DNA of 36,965 bases from Parabacteroides hominis (GTDB lineage Bacteria; Bacteroidota; Bacteroidia; Bacteroidales; Tannerellaceae): contig NZ_JACOOJ010000045.1 of NCBI RefSeq assembly GCF_014287585.1, forward strand, positions 1 through 36,965, written 5' to 3'. Position numbers and translations under genes: made by a program. The first letter of the stretch is position 1, and the number at the start of each line of letters is the position of its first letter. Positions 15,651 to 24,209 of the stretch are shown one piece after another. The notes beneath the pieces are model-generated. The model made no database searches. It saw only the letters and a list, made by a program, of their open reading frames with translations, and had not been told where the DNA came from.

Positions 15651-16613
15651 ATGAAATACATTTATTTATTAGCATATGCATTGTGCCCCTTTTTACTTTG
15701 CGCACAAACTCTTGATGGAGCCTTCTCTTGCCAAGGAAAAGAGGTGTTAACTGGGGGAACAAGTATTTCGGTGACAAGTATCACCGGGCAATCCTTTGAG
15801 GGGACTGAAGCTGGTGCCTCTTTGGCGTATGGGTTTATTGAAAGGGTGTCTACGGAGAACGAATATACTGACGTATTGGCATTAACATTGTCACGCGAGG
15901 AGGCTTCGTTAGCAGTAGGTGAAGAGATTGAGTTGACGGCAATCTTTTCTCCTGAAGTGGTCGATAATCCGGCGGTAAGTTGGTTTTCATCTGATCCGAA
16001 GGTTGCAACCATAAAGGATGGGACGGTTTCCGCAAAGAGTAGGGGAACAGTTGTGGTTACGGTCGTTTCGGCTTACGGAGTTTATGCGGATGAATGTAAC
16101 ATCACCGTTACTCAATCGGAATCTGAACCAATTCCTGTTACCGGAGTTGTTTTAGAACCGGAAGAAGTCATGTTGGAGATTGGCAGAACGCTTGAATTGG
16201 AAGCGACTGTCCTACCGCAAGACGCAGACGATAAACGGGTGGAATGGAGTTCTTCGGATGAGCGTGTTGCTACGGTGCTGGATGGAGTTGTGACGGCAAT
16301 GGGAGTTGGAACCGCTACGATCAGTGTCACGACGGTCGATGGAGGATATGAAGCAGCATGTATGGTCACGGTCGATGATGATCCGACTTCGATCGAGAAT
16401 GTGAGTGAAGGCAATAGCGTTTTCTTTGTAGATGGTTCTTTGCATTTGGATTTACAGAAACCGCAAACGGTTTATATATTGGATGTAAGCGGAAAAGTGT
16501 GTGATGTCATTCAGTGTCAATCCGGTCAGAGTACCGTCTCGATGCAAAAATATTCGGTTGGCATCTATTTCGTCCGGATGGATAACCAAGTCGTCAAGGT
16601 GGTTAAACGGTAA
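15651..16613 (+). CDS. BIG2 (Ig-like) repeat protein with type IX secretion sorting domain
   Basis: This 320-aa exported protein has a signal peptide (MKYIYLLAYALCPFLLCAQ). After a ~50-residue N-terminal segment it has two BIG2 Ig-like repeats (about 75-152 and 160-241), each with the family pattern VSWFSSDPKVATI...GTV or VEWSSSDERVATV...GVV. The last ~75 residues resemble a type A C-terminal sorting signal of the type IX secretion system, with VYILDVSGK and the end SVGIYFVRMDNQVVKVVKR. Such proteins are carried across the outer membrane and attached to the surface after signal removal. It is the third gene of the exported set. BIG2 domains occur in adhesins, so a role in surface attachment is plausible but inferred. 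Confidence 0.85.
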   Translation: MKYIYLLAYALCPFLLCAQTLDGAFSCQGKEVLTGGTSISVTSITGQSFEGTEAGASLAYGFIERVSTENEYTDVLALTLSREEASLAVGEEIELTAIFSPEVVDNPAVSWFSSDPKVATIKDGTVSAKSRGTVVVTVVSAYGVYADECNITVTQSESEPIPVTGVVLEPEEVMLEIGRTLELEATVLPQDADDKRVEWSSSDERVATVLDGVVTAMGVGTATISVTTVDGGYEAACMVTVDDDPTSIENVSEGNSVFFVDGSLHLDLQKPQTVYILDVSGKVCDVIQCQSGQSTVSMQKYSVGIYFVRMDNQVVKVVKR

Positions 16614-16633
16614 ACCTATTTTGGGATAGTAAT

Positions 16634-16676
16634 AAAAGGAGGTATGTGTTGTTGTCGCATACCTCCTTTTTTTATC
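16634..16676. terminator. Bidirectional terminator between the BIG2 gene and the GMP synthase paralogue
   Basis: Arms AAAAGGAGGTATG (16634-16646) and CATACCTCCTTTT (16658-16670) are perfect over 13 bp, with T-runs on the plus strand. The genes on each side converge. Confidence 0.85.
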
Positions 16677-17984
16677 TTATTCCCATTCGATTGTCGCATT
16701 GGGTTTCGGAGACATATCGTAGCAAACGCGGTTGACGTTTTTAACTTCCTTCAGGATACGGTCCGTGATCTTCATCAGGATAGGCCAATCGACAGGCTCG
16801 ATAGTAGCCGTCATGGCATCTACCGTATTGACGGCACGGATGATGACAGGCCAGTCGAAAGAACGTGCATTATCGCGTACACCTACGGATTTGAAGTCAG
16901 GCACAACCGTGAAGTATTGCCAAACCTTCTTGTCCAATCCGGCTTTCTGGAATTCTTCACGCAAGATGGCATCCGCTTCGCGAACCGCTTCCAGCCTGTC
17001 GCGTGTGATAGCACCTAAGCAACGCACTCCTAAACCTGGGCCGGGGAACGGCTGGCGGAAGACCATTTCGTGAGGCAAGCCCAATTCGAGGCCGCAAGCG
17101 CGAACTTCGTCCTTGAACAATTGGCGTAACGGTTCGACCAGTTCGAATTTTAAATCTTCAGGCAGACCACCTACGTTGTGGTGGGATTTCACCATCTTGG
17201 CCGTCTTTGTTCCACTTTCCACGATATCGGGATAGATAGTACCCTGTGCTAAGAAGTCGATGCCGTCCAGTTTGCGTGCCTCTTCTTCAAAGACACGGAT
17301 AAATTCTCCACCGATGATTTTGCGTTTTTCTTCCGGATCGGCAACACCTGCCAGTTTATCTAAGAAACGATCGGTGACATCTTTATAAATCAGGTTTGCA
17401 TTCAACTGGTTCTTGAATACTTCAACGACATCTTCCGATTCGCCTTTACGCATCAGACCGTGATTGACGTGTACACAAACCAACTTGTCGCCGATAGCTT
17501 TCAGAAGCAATGCGGCAACAACAGAACTGTCGACCCCGCCTGAAAGCGCCAACAATACCTTTCTGTCGCCAACCTGACGTCTTACCAATTCGATCTGGTC
17601 ATTGACGAAATTTGTCATGTTCCAATTCGCTTCGGCTTTACAAGTGTCGAACACAAATGGTTTAACCGCTTCTTTGATCGCTTCCATATCATTGGCGAAT
17701 TCGCCTAATTTTACTTCGCAGAGAGCCTTGTCGTGGCCGGCAGCCATAACTGGGATTCCAACCGAATAGATTTCCGGATTCACATCGATGGCAACGCCGT
17801 CGATCACATTGTTAGGGCCACCGTTGATGATGATACCTTTTACATTCGGAAGTGCTTTGAGTTCTTCAACCGTGATGTCGTGCGGATAGATTTCGCTATA
17901 GACACCCAATGCACGGATTGCCCGCGCCAGCACAGTGTTTTCATGACTGCCCAAATCCAGGATAACAATCATATCTTGTTTCAT
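16677..17984 (-). CDS. GMP synthetase paralogue with truncated glutaminase domain
   Basis: This 435-aa protein keeps the ATP pyrophosphatase domain (P-loop SGGVDSS at 148-154) and the C-terminal dimerisation domain (FPGPGLGVRCLG, then the terminal KPNATIEWE), so XMP adenylation looks intact. The N-terminal amidotransferase part is cut to about 95 residues. Where GuaA has GICYGAQ it reads PVMAAGHDKA, so the nucleophilic cysteine is missing, and the HPE catalytic pair is absent. It could work with free ammonia or with a separate glutaminase partner, or have changed substrate. It follows the complete guaA gene by 60 bp on the same strand. An amidotransferase fragment this regular is unlikely to be a sequencing artefact. 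Confidence 0.88.
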   Translation of the reverse strand: MKQDMIVILDLGSHENTVLARAIRALGVYSEIYPHDITVEELKALPNVKGIIINGGPNNVIDGVAIDVNPEIYSVGIPVMAAGHDKALCEVKLGEFANDMEAIKEAVKPFVFDTCKAEANWNMTNFVNDQIELVRRQVGDRKVLLALSGGVDSSVVAALLLKAIGDKLVCVHVNHGLMRKGESEDVVEVFKNQLNANLIYKDVTDRFLDKLAGVADPEEKRKIIGGEFIRVFEEEARKLDGIDFLAQGTIYPDIVESGTKTAKMVKSHHNVGGLPEDLKFELVEPLRQLFKDEVRACGLELGLPHEMVFRQPFPGPGLGVRCLGAITRDRLEAVREADAILREEFQKAGLDKKVWQYFTVVPDFKSVGVRDNARSFDWPVIIRAVNTVDAMTATIEPVDWPILMKITDRILKEVKNVNRVCYDMSPKPNATIEWE

Positions 17985-18044
17985 ACGATTCTTTATTTTT
18001 TATTGGTTTTATATTTTGTGTACTTGAATACGGATATAGAGTTT

Positions 18045-19565
18045 TTACTCCCACTCGATCGTTGCAGGCGGTTTTGAACTGATGTCGTAGACAACGCGGT
18101 TTACGCCTTTGACCTTGTTGATGATTTCGTTGGAAACTTTTGCAAGGAATTCGTAAGGAAGTTGTGCCCAGTCGGCTGTCATGGCATCCGTCGAGGTTAC
18201 GGCACGCAGGGCAACTGTATTTTCGTATGTCCGTTCGTCACCCATAACTCCTACAGACTGGATCGGGAGGAGGATCACTCCGGCCTGCCAGATTTTGTCG
18301 TACAACCCCCATTCACGCATCAGCGACATATAGATATCGTCGGCATCTTGCAAGATCCGTACTTTTTCGGGTGTGATATCACCTAAAATACGGATACCCA
18401 AGCCGGGACCGGGGAACGGATGGCGTTTGATCAGGTGTGGTTGCATACCTAACTCCATACCGACACGGCGTACTTCGTCTTTGAACAGGAGGCGCAACGG
18501 TTCGACCAGTTTCAAGTTCATTTTGGCAGGCAGGCCGCCTACATTATGATGGCTCTTGATAACGGTTCCGGTGATAGACAAGGATTCGATTACGTCGGGG
18601 TAGATCGTGCCCTGGCCTAACCATTTTATATCTTTCAGCTTGTGGGCCTCTTCGTCAAACACATCGATAAACCCTTTACCGATGATCTTACGTTTTTTTT
18701 CAGGTTCGCTGACACCCGCCAGTTCCTTGTAGAATTTCTCTTTGGCATCGACTCCGATTACGTTCAGTCCCAAGTGTTCGTAATCTTTCAACACGTTTTC
18801 GAATTCATTCTTACGCAACAAGCCGTGATCGACGAAGATGCAAGTCAGGTTCTTGCCGATAGCCTTGTGTAGCAAAACGGCCGTAACCGAAGAGTCCACG
18901 CCGCCGGAAAGTGCCAGGATTACTTTGTCATCTCCCAACTGTTCTTTCAGTTCGGCAACGGTCGATTCGATAAAGGATGCCGGTGTCCAATCTTTGGCAC
19001 ATCCGCAAATATTCAGGAAGTTGTCTAATAATTTAGTACCGTCGGTCGAGTGGAACACTTCCGGGTGGAATTGTACGCCCCAGGTTTGTTCGCCTTCCAC
19101 GTGATAGGCGGCTGCTTTTACATCGTCCGTGCTGGCGATTACTTTGAAGTTTTCAGGAAGGACCGTGATGGTGTCCCCGTGGGACATCCAGATTTGTGAG
19201 CCGACATTGATGCCTTTCAGCAATTCGTCCGTATTGTCGATATGCGACAGGTTGGCACGTCCGTATTCACGGGAGTTGGCCGGTTCGACATTTCCTCCGG
19301 ATGTATAAGCCAGAAATTGGGCTCCGTAACAGATTCCCAATACGGGATATTTACCGCGTATTTCACTTAAGTCAGCTTTGAACGCATTGGCGTCATATAC
19401 GGAATAGGGACTTCCGGAAAGGATAACACCTTTTACATCTGTAGCATCATGGGGGAATTTGTTGTAGGGGACAATCTCGCAATACATATTCAACTCACGG
19501 ACTCTACGCCCGATTAATTGAGTTGTTTGCGAGCCGAAATCAAGAATAATAAGTTTCTCGTGCAT
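18045..19565 (-). CDS. guaA: GMP synthase (glutamine-hydrolysing)
   Basis: GuaA converts XMP to GMP using glutamine and ATP. The 506-aa protein has the class I amidotransferase domain (residues 1-190) with catalytic Cys79 in LGICYGA and His166/Glu168 in FHPEV. The ATP pyrophosphatase domain follows, with SGGVDSS at 219-225, and then the dimerisation domain with [14 protein letters not shown] and the terminal KPPATIEWE. Length and motifs are complete. A Bacteroidetes -7 box at 19592-19599 (minus strand) lies 27 bp upstream. It leads a two-gene unit with the truncated paralogue. Confidence 0.97.
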   Translation of the reverse strand: MHEKLIILDFGSQTTQLIGRRVRELNMYCEIVPYNKFPHDATDVKGVILSGSPYSVYDANAFKADLSEIRGKYPVLGICYGAQFLAYTSGGNVEPANSREYGRANLSHIDNTDELLKGINVGSQIWMSHGDTITVLPENFKVIASTDDVKAAAYHVEGEQTWGVQFHPEVFHSTDGTKLLDNFLNICGCAKDWTPASFIESTVAELKEQLGDDKVILALSGGVDSSVTAVLLHKAIGKNLTCIFVDHGLLRKNEFENVLKDYEHLGLNVIGVDAKEKFYKELAGVSEPEKKRKIIGKGFIDVFDEEAHKLKDIKWLGQGTIYPDVIESLSITGTVIKSHHNVGGLPAKMNLKLVEPLRLLFKDEVRRVGMELGMQPHLIKRHPFPGPGLGIRILGDITPEKVRILQDADDIYMSLMREWGLYDKIWQAGVILLPIQSVGVMGDERTYENTVALRAVTSTDAMTADWAQLPYEFLAKVSNEIINKVKGVNRVVYDISSKPPATIEWE

Positions 19566-19591
19566 GCAAATTATTATTTAATTGAGTGCCA

Positions 19592-19599
19592 CAAAGGTA
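19592..19599 (-). promoter_or_regulatory. -7 promoter box for guaA
   Basis: TACCTTTG on the minus strand fits TAnnTTTG, 27 bp before the guaA ATG. Confidence 0.65.
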
Positions 19600-19673
19600 G
19601 GAATAATATTCGAAACTTGAACCATTTTTGAGGCATCAGGTTATAGTATTATTCAATAGAGATCACAAAAAAA

Positions 19674-20960
19674 ATGAAACGGGTTATCTTTTTATCAGCG
19701 TCGTTGCTCTCATCTCCTTTTTTCCTGCAGGCGGAAGACGGTTTAGCAAAAAAAATACAGGCTTTGTCGTTGGAAGATTCGGAAATAAAGCGTGTCTTCT
19801 ATTTCTTGGCGATTCTTCTGATCCAGTCCGCGTTGATCGGGCTGACCTCGTTTGTGTACCGGAAAGTCAGGGTGAAGATCGCTTCCCTGAAAGAGACGCG
19901 GCTGAAGTCGATCTCCTTTCACGGCTATGATTTGCTGGATACCGACAAGCAGGTGAAACTATTGATTTTCCTGGCCAATATGATACGTTGGTTGTTGATC
20001 GTATTGCAATTGCTATTTACGGTTCCGATCTTGTTCTCTATTTTCCCGGAAACGAAGAATTTCGCGACCCAACTCTTCTCTTATGTTTGGAAACCTCTGA
20101 AATTCATAGGAAAAGGCATTGTTGATTATTTACCCAATCTCTTTACCATCATCGTGATCGTGCTGGTGATCCGGTATGTCGTACGTATCCTTAAATATAT
20201 GGCGGATCAGGTGGCTGAAGGGAAGTTGAAGATATCCGGTTTCTATCCCGACTGGGCATCACCAACCTATCATATTGTCCGCTTCCTGCTATACGCCTTT
20301 ATGGTCGCGATGATTTATCCCTATTTGCCGGGAGCCGATTCGGGAGTGTTCCAGGGAGTATCGGTCTTTGTCGGCCTGATCGTTTCGTTGGGATCGAGTA
20401 CGGTGATCGGCAATATCATTGCCGGCTTCGTGATCACTTATATGCGTCCGTTTAAATTGGGGGATCGCATAAAGCTGAACGATACCGTTGGGAACGTGAT
20501 AGAGAAAACAACGTTGGTAACCCGTATCCGTACGCCTAAAAACGAAATGGTGACAATCCCTAATTCGTTTATCATGTCTTCCCATACCACTAATTATAGC
20601 GAGTCGGCGCGTGACTTGGGATTGATTATTCATGCAGAAGTGACGATCGGCTATGATACGCCCTGGCGGAAAGTCCACCAGTTGTTGATCGATGCGGCAA
20701 AAGCGACGCCGGGCGTGAGTAGTGAACCGGAGCCTTTTGTGCTGGAAACTTCCCTGAGCGACTTCTATCCGGTTTACCAGATTAATGCTTATATCAAAGA
20801 TGCCGATAAGCTCAACCAGCTATATTCGGATCTTTTCCAGAATATCCAGGATAAGTTTGCGGCCGCCGATGTCGAGATCTTATCTCCCCACTACACCGCT
20901 TTCCGTAACGGGAATGCTTCTGCGATACCCAAAGAGGAGAATCCTGTAGCAACGAAATGA
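19674..20960 (+). CDS. Mechanosensitive ion channel, MscS family
   Basis: This 428-aa inner-membrane protein has an apparent N-terminal signal or first hydrophobic segment, then about five membrane helices (near 42-62, 98-118, 150-172, 203-222 and the pore helix 228-260). The pore and upper vestibule sequence is typical of MscS: VFVGLIVSLGSSTVIGNIIA, then FKLGDRIKLNDTVGNVIE and VTIPNSFIMSSHTTNYS. The family releases solutes on hypo-osmotic shock. It is longer than E. coli MscS (286 aa) because of extra N-terminal helices. It is divergent from guaA. I see no clear TAnnTTTG box in front of it. Confidence 0.92.
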   Translation: MKRVIFLSASLLSSPFFLQAEDGLAKKIQALSLEDSEIKRVFYFLAILLIQSALIGLTSFVYRKVRVKIASLKETRLKSISFHGYDLLDTDKQVKLLIFLANMIRWLLIVLQLLFTVPILFSIFPETKNFATQLFSYVWKPLKFIGKGIVDYLPNLFTIIVIVLVIRYVVRILKYMADQVAEGKLKISGFYPDWASPTYHIVRFLLYAFMVAMIYPYLPGADSGVFQGVSVFVGLIVSLGSSTVIGNIIAGFVITYMRPFKLGDRIKLNDTVGNVIEKTTLVTRIRTPKNEMVTIPNSFIMSSHTTNYSESARDLGLIIHAEVTIGYDTPWRKVHQLLIDAAKATPGVSSEPEPFVLETSLSDFYPVYQINAYIKDADKLNQLYSDLFQNIQDKFAAADVEILSPHYTAFRNGNASAIPKEENPVATK

Positions 20961-21027
20961 TGATCCTCTTTTTTCTTAAAAAAAGTATAATAAGCCGTCC
21001 TCCTTTTTTAAACAACTTATTAAATAC

Positions 21028-21035
21028 TACCTTTG
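21028..21035 (+). promoter_or_regulatory. -7 promoter box for the coiled-coil / Crp operon
   Basis: TACCTTTG fits TAnnTTTG. An in-frame ATG at 21037 is too close to be transcribed, so the ATG at 21061 is preferred. Confidence 0.65.
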
Positions 21036-21060
21036 CATGTTCATTTTTAATCGTAACCGT

Positions 21061-21966
21061 ATGGATGCTGAAAAGAAAGAGACAAAAGAAATAAATAAGA
21101 TGTCACTGCTGATCATGGCAGTGGTTGTGTTATTGTTGATTATCGCCGGTGCTTCCTATTATATTTTCCATCAGAAACAGCAGATGGAAGACTTGGAACA
21201 GGCTTATGTCCTGGATAAGGAATCGTTGGAAGATGAATTTAACGAATTGTCTCTCCAATATGAAGGATATAAATTTAATATAGGTAACGACTCGTTGCTT
21301 AACCTATTGTCTACCGAGCAAGCCAAAGTACAACGCTTGCAGGAAGAACTTCGCACCGTAAAAGCGACAAATACGAAAGAGATCGCCCGCCTGAAGAAGG
21401 AATTGCAGACATTGCGTAAAATCATGCGTAACTATGTAGTCCAGATCGACTCCCTGAACCGTGCCAACGAACAGTTGAAAGTGGAAAAGAACGAAGCGGT
21501 AAAGAAATACAAACAGGCTTCCTCCACCGCTACCACGCTTAAAAAGGAAAAAGAGAAACTGACGGAACGCGTCACACTGGCAAGCCGGCTGGATGCGACG
21601 GGCATCAATGTAACCCCTGTCAATGGCCGCGGAAAGAAGGCGAAGGTGATCAAGAAGATGGAACAATTTGTCGTTGACTTCCGGATCGGCAAGAACATTA
21701 CGGCTCCGGTCGGGGAGAAGACGATTTATGTGCGTATCATGAAGCCGGACGACGATATCCTGTTGAAGAGCCGTGCCGATGTCTTTACCTTCGAAGGAAA
21801 AGAAATCAATTACTCCATGAAGAAGCTGGTCGAATATGACGGAGAGGAATTGCCGGTTACGATGTACTGGAATATCGAGGAGTTCCTTTCTCCGGGCACA
21901 TACCGGGTCGATATATTTGCGGATGGTAACCTGATCGGCCGTAAAAGTTTCACACTCGAAAAATAG
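21061..21966 (+). CDS. Membrane-anchored coiled-coil protein of unknown function
   Basis: This 301-aa protein has a short cytoplasmic N terminus, one membrane helix (about 16-38, LLIMAVVVLLLIIAGASYYI) and a long charged coiled coil (about 40-175, heptad-rich with QEELRTVKATNTKEIARLKK). A compact C-terminal beta domain follows (about 205-301), with DFRIGKNITAPVGEKTIYVR and TYRVDIFADGNLIGRKSF. I do not recognise a named family. The layout suggests an envelope scaffold or a sensor-like anchor whose coiled coil and beta domain lie outside the inner membrane. It is only 2 bp from the Crp/Fnr regulator gene, so the two are co-transcribed and probably work together. Confidence 0.75.
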   Translation: MDAEKKETKEINKMSLLIMAVVVLLLIIAGASYYIFHQKQQMEDLEQAYVLDKESLEDEFNELSLQYEGYKFNIGNDSLLNLLSTEQAKVQRLQEELRTVKATNTKEIARLKKELQTLRKIMRNYVVQIDSLNRANEQLKVEKNEAVKKYKQASSTATTLKKEKEKLTERVTLASRLDATGINVTPVNGRGKKAKVIKKMEQFVVDFRIGKNITAPVGEKTIYVRIMKPDDDILLKSRADVFTFEGKEINYSMKKLVEYDGEELPVTMYWNIEEFLSPGTYRVDIFADGNLIGRKSFTLEK

Positions 21967-21968
21967 CA

Positions 21969-22568
21969 ATGGAAACGGATGTTCATTTCGCGCGACTACT
22001 TGCCGACCTGCCGGAAACCCTCGCCCGCGATGATGCTTTTCTCGGCGAACTGGAAAAAAACGCGAAGGTAATCTACGTGAAGAAAGGGGATTATCTGTTG
22101 CGTACGGGCGAGTTGTGCCAGGACGCCTATTTCATCAACAAAGGCCTGTTCATCAATCTATATGTAAACGAGAATGGAAATGAATGTGTCACCGGCTTTG
22201 CGGCCGATAATATGTTTCCGTTCCTTTCCGCCATCGGCTATTTCACCAAGCAGCCTTCCGAATTCGAGATCAAGGCGCTTGAAGCCGGCGAGTTGCTCTG
22301 CTTCTCCCGCGACCATATCGAGAGCCTTTCGTTCCGTTACCCTTTGTTTGCTTCCTATTATCAGAATATCATGTTGACGATCATCTATAAGTTGGATGTC
22401 CTGTTGGCCGTCCGCCTTTCCTCCACGGCGGAAGAGTTCATCCAGTTCCTCTACACGAACTATGCGTGGATAATCAATCGGGTTCCCGATAAGTATATCG
22501 CCCATTATATGGGAATCAGCAATGCCTGGTATTGCAAGTTGAAGCGGAAAGTCCTCTCATTCACTTGA
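21969..22568 (+). CDS. Crp/Fnr-family transcription regulator
   Basis: This 199-aa protein has a cyclic-nucleotide-binding-type beta-roll (about 30-120, KKGDYLLRTGELCQDAYFINKG) and a dimerisation helix. A short C-terminal helix-turn-helix (about 165-195) reads VPDKYIAHYMGISNAWYCKL, matching the Bacteroidetes pattern of a helix followed by Y-(L/M)-G-I. No four-cysteine Fe-S cluster is visible, so the signal is not oxygen through FNR chemistry. The ligand is unknown. The start is 2 bp after the coiled-coil gene. The palindrome array begins 14 bp after its stop and the efflux operon follows, so this regulator is a candidate controller of that operon. Confidence 0.88.
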   Translation: METDVHFARLLADLPETLARDDAFLGELEKNAKVIYVKKGDYLLRTGELCQDAYFINKGLFINLYVNENGNECVTGFAADNMFPFLSAIGYFTKQPSEFEIKALEAGELLCFSRDHIESLSFRYPLFASYYQNIMLTIIYKLDVLLAVRLSSTAEEFIQFLYTNYAWIINRVPDKYIAHYMGISNAWYCKLKRKVLSFT

Positions 22569-22581
22569 ACCGGATAGGCGG

Positions 22582-22684
22582 CGGAAAAAAGTTTCGTAGG
22601 CATGAAACTATAGTTTCCCCGCCAAGAAACTATAGTTTCTTCGTAGGGAAACAAAGGTTTCATAGGTAAGAAACCAAGTGAAAC
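22582..22684. repeat. Array of five 22-bp units with palindromic core GAAACTATAGTTTC
   Basis: The perfect 14-bp palindrome GAAACTATAGTTTC lies at 22604-22617 and 22626-22639. Derived forms GAAACAAAGGTTTC (22648-22661) and GAAACCAAGTGAAAC (22670-22684) follow, and a degenerate CGGAAAAAAGTTTC (22582-22595) precedes. The starts are exactly 22 bp apart, while the 8-bp spacers vary. The array begins 14 bp after the Crp/Fnr stop codon and ends about 70 bp before the efflux promoter box. Confidence 0.8.
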
Positions 22685-22715
22685 TATATGCCTGAGGACA
22701 TATAAGAAAGCAATT

Positions 22716-22731
22716 ATTGAATTAGTTCAAT
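22716..22731. promoter_or_regulatory. Inverted repeat at the -33 region of the efflux promoter
   Basis: ATTGAA-TTAG-TTCAAT is a perfect 6-bp inverted repeat ending 21 bp before the -7 box, where the -33 element should lie. This placement fits a repressor or activator site. Confidence 0.4.
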
Positions 22732-22752
22732 TTTATATTTAAAGCGAACCTG

Positions 22753-22760
22753 TACTTTTG
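22753..22760 (+). promoter_or_regulatory. -7 promoter box for the efflux operon
   Basis: TACTTTTG fits TAnnTTTG, 38 bp before the tolC-like start codon. Confidence 0.65.
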
Positions 22761-22798
22761 CATCGTTTAGAAAAGAATCCGAATAAAACAAGATAAAG

Positions 22799-24184
22799 AT
22801 GAAAAGATTTGTCGTATTAGTCGTATTACTGGTTTCGTCGGGCTATGCAAGTGCCGGGCGTACGCTGACGTTGGAGGAATGCCGTGGGCTGGCTATTCAG
22901 AACAACAAAGAGTTGAAGATTTCGGGGGAAAAGATTAAAATAGCCGGCTATGAGAAAAACGCCGCATTCACCAAATACTTCCCTGGACTCTCGGCGACCG
23001 GAGCGTATATGTGGAACCAGAAAGATATCAACCTCTTAGATATGGGAGCGTTGAGCACTTCTATCGGAGGGGCTCTCGGACCGATCGCCCAGTTGCCCGT
23101 GTTTGGAAAGTTGATGGAAGGGGTGGACGACTTGCAACACCTCGACATCCAGAATATCTGGGTGGGAAGCGTTTCACTTGTGCAACCTGTGTTTATGGGG
23201 GGCAAGATTATCAATTACAATCAGATTACCAAGTACGCCAAGCAATTGGCCGAGTCGATGAATGACCAGCAATTGCAGGATGTCATCTATAAAACCGATG
23301 AAACCTATTGGCAGGTGATTTCTTTAGTGAATAAGAAGAAGTTAGCCGATGCCTATGTCGATTTGCTCCGCAAGACCGATCACGATATAACGGCAATGAT
23401 TAACGAGGGAGTAGCGACCGAAGCCGACGGACTCTCCGTTAAAGTCAAGCTGAACGAAGCCGAGATGGCACAGACGAAAGTCGATAACGGCCTGGCCCTT
23501 TCCCGCATGTTATTGGCACAGATATGCGGGTTGCCATTGGAAGAATCGCTTGCTTTGGCGGATGAAGATATCGAAGATTTCCCGACAGAACCCTCCATTA
23601 CGGCTGCCGATGTGAACGAGGCTTTCATGAACCGTAACGAGTTGAAGAGCCTCGACCTGGCGGCTAAGATTTATAAGCGCAAAGAACGGATCGTATTGTC
23701 GGATATGTTGCCGAATGTGGCGTTTATGGCGAACTACCTGATTACGAACCCTAATTCCATGAATGGCTTCAAAAACGAATTTGCCGGGATGTTCAATGTC
23801 GGCGTAATGGTGAAAGTACCGCTTTCCGGATGGTGGGAGGGAAGCTATAAGCGCAATTCGGCCCGTGCCGAGACACGCATCAAGGCGCTGGAGTTGCAGG
23901 ATGCCCGCGAAAAGGTGGAATTGCAGGTCAACCAATCCGTCTACAAAGTCAATGAAGCGAACAAAAAACTGATCGCCTCCACCCGTAATATGGAGAATGC
24001 GGAAGAGAATCTCCGCCATGCCAACCTCGGATTTGAAGAAGGCGTAATCCCGGCTCTTAACCTGATGCAGGCGCAGACGGCCTGGGTGGCGGCTCGTTCC
24101 AGCCTGATAGATGCGCAGATAGAGGTGAAACTGACGGAAGTCTACTTGACAAAAGCGATGGGGGAATTAAAAATTGGGAATTAA
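22799..24184 (+). CDS. TolC-family outer-membrane efflux protein
   Basis: This 461-aa protein has a signal peptide (LVVLLVSSGYASA) and two repeats of the outer-membrane efflux fold. LTLEECRGLAIQNNKELKIS begins the first repeat, and the coiled-coil helices near 145-245 and 355-455 belong to the periplasmic tunnel. The final helices carry NLGFEEGVIPALNLMQAQ, typical of TolC-like proteins. It is the outer-membrane channel for the fusion protein and permeases encoded next. The last residues (GELKIGN) and the stop codon are encoded by an AATTAAAAATT repeat, so the C terminus may have been reshaped by that sequence. Confidence 0.93.
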   Translation: MKRFVVLVVLLVSSGYASAGRTLTLEECRGLAIQNNKELKISGEKIKIAGYEKNAAFTKYFPGLSATGAYMWNQKDINLLDMGALSTSIGGALGPIAQLPVFGKLMEGVDDLQHLDIQNIWVGSVSLVQPVFMGGKIINYNQITKYAKQLAESMNDQQLQDVIYKTDETYWQVISLVNKKKLADAYVDLLRKTDHDITAMINEGVATEADGLSVKVKLNEAEMAQTKVDNGLALSRMLLAQICGLPLEESLALADEDIEDFPTEPSITAADVNEAFMNRNELKSLDLAAKIYKRKERIVLSDMLPNVAFMANYLITNPNSMNGFKNEFAGMFNVGVMVKVPLSGWWEGSYKRNSARAETRIKALELQDAREKVELQVNQSVYKVNEANKKLIASTRNMENAEENLRHANLGFEEGVIPALNLMQAQTAWVAARSSLIDAQIEVKLTEVYLTKAMGELKIGN

Positions 24185-24197
24185 AAATTAAAAAATA
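24164..24197. repeat. AATTAAAAATT repeat spanning the end of the tolC-like gene
   Basis: GAATTAAAAATTGG is followed at once by GAATTAAAAATTAAAAAAT. The first copy encodes the last residues and the second contains the TAA stop. Confidence 0.5.
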
Positions 24198-24209
24198 ATA
24201 CATACTCTT

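Noticed and set aside
22582..22684. CRISPR array
   Set aside because: The repeat core is 14 bp, spacers are about 8 bp and partly conserved, copies decay along the array, and no cas gene is present.
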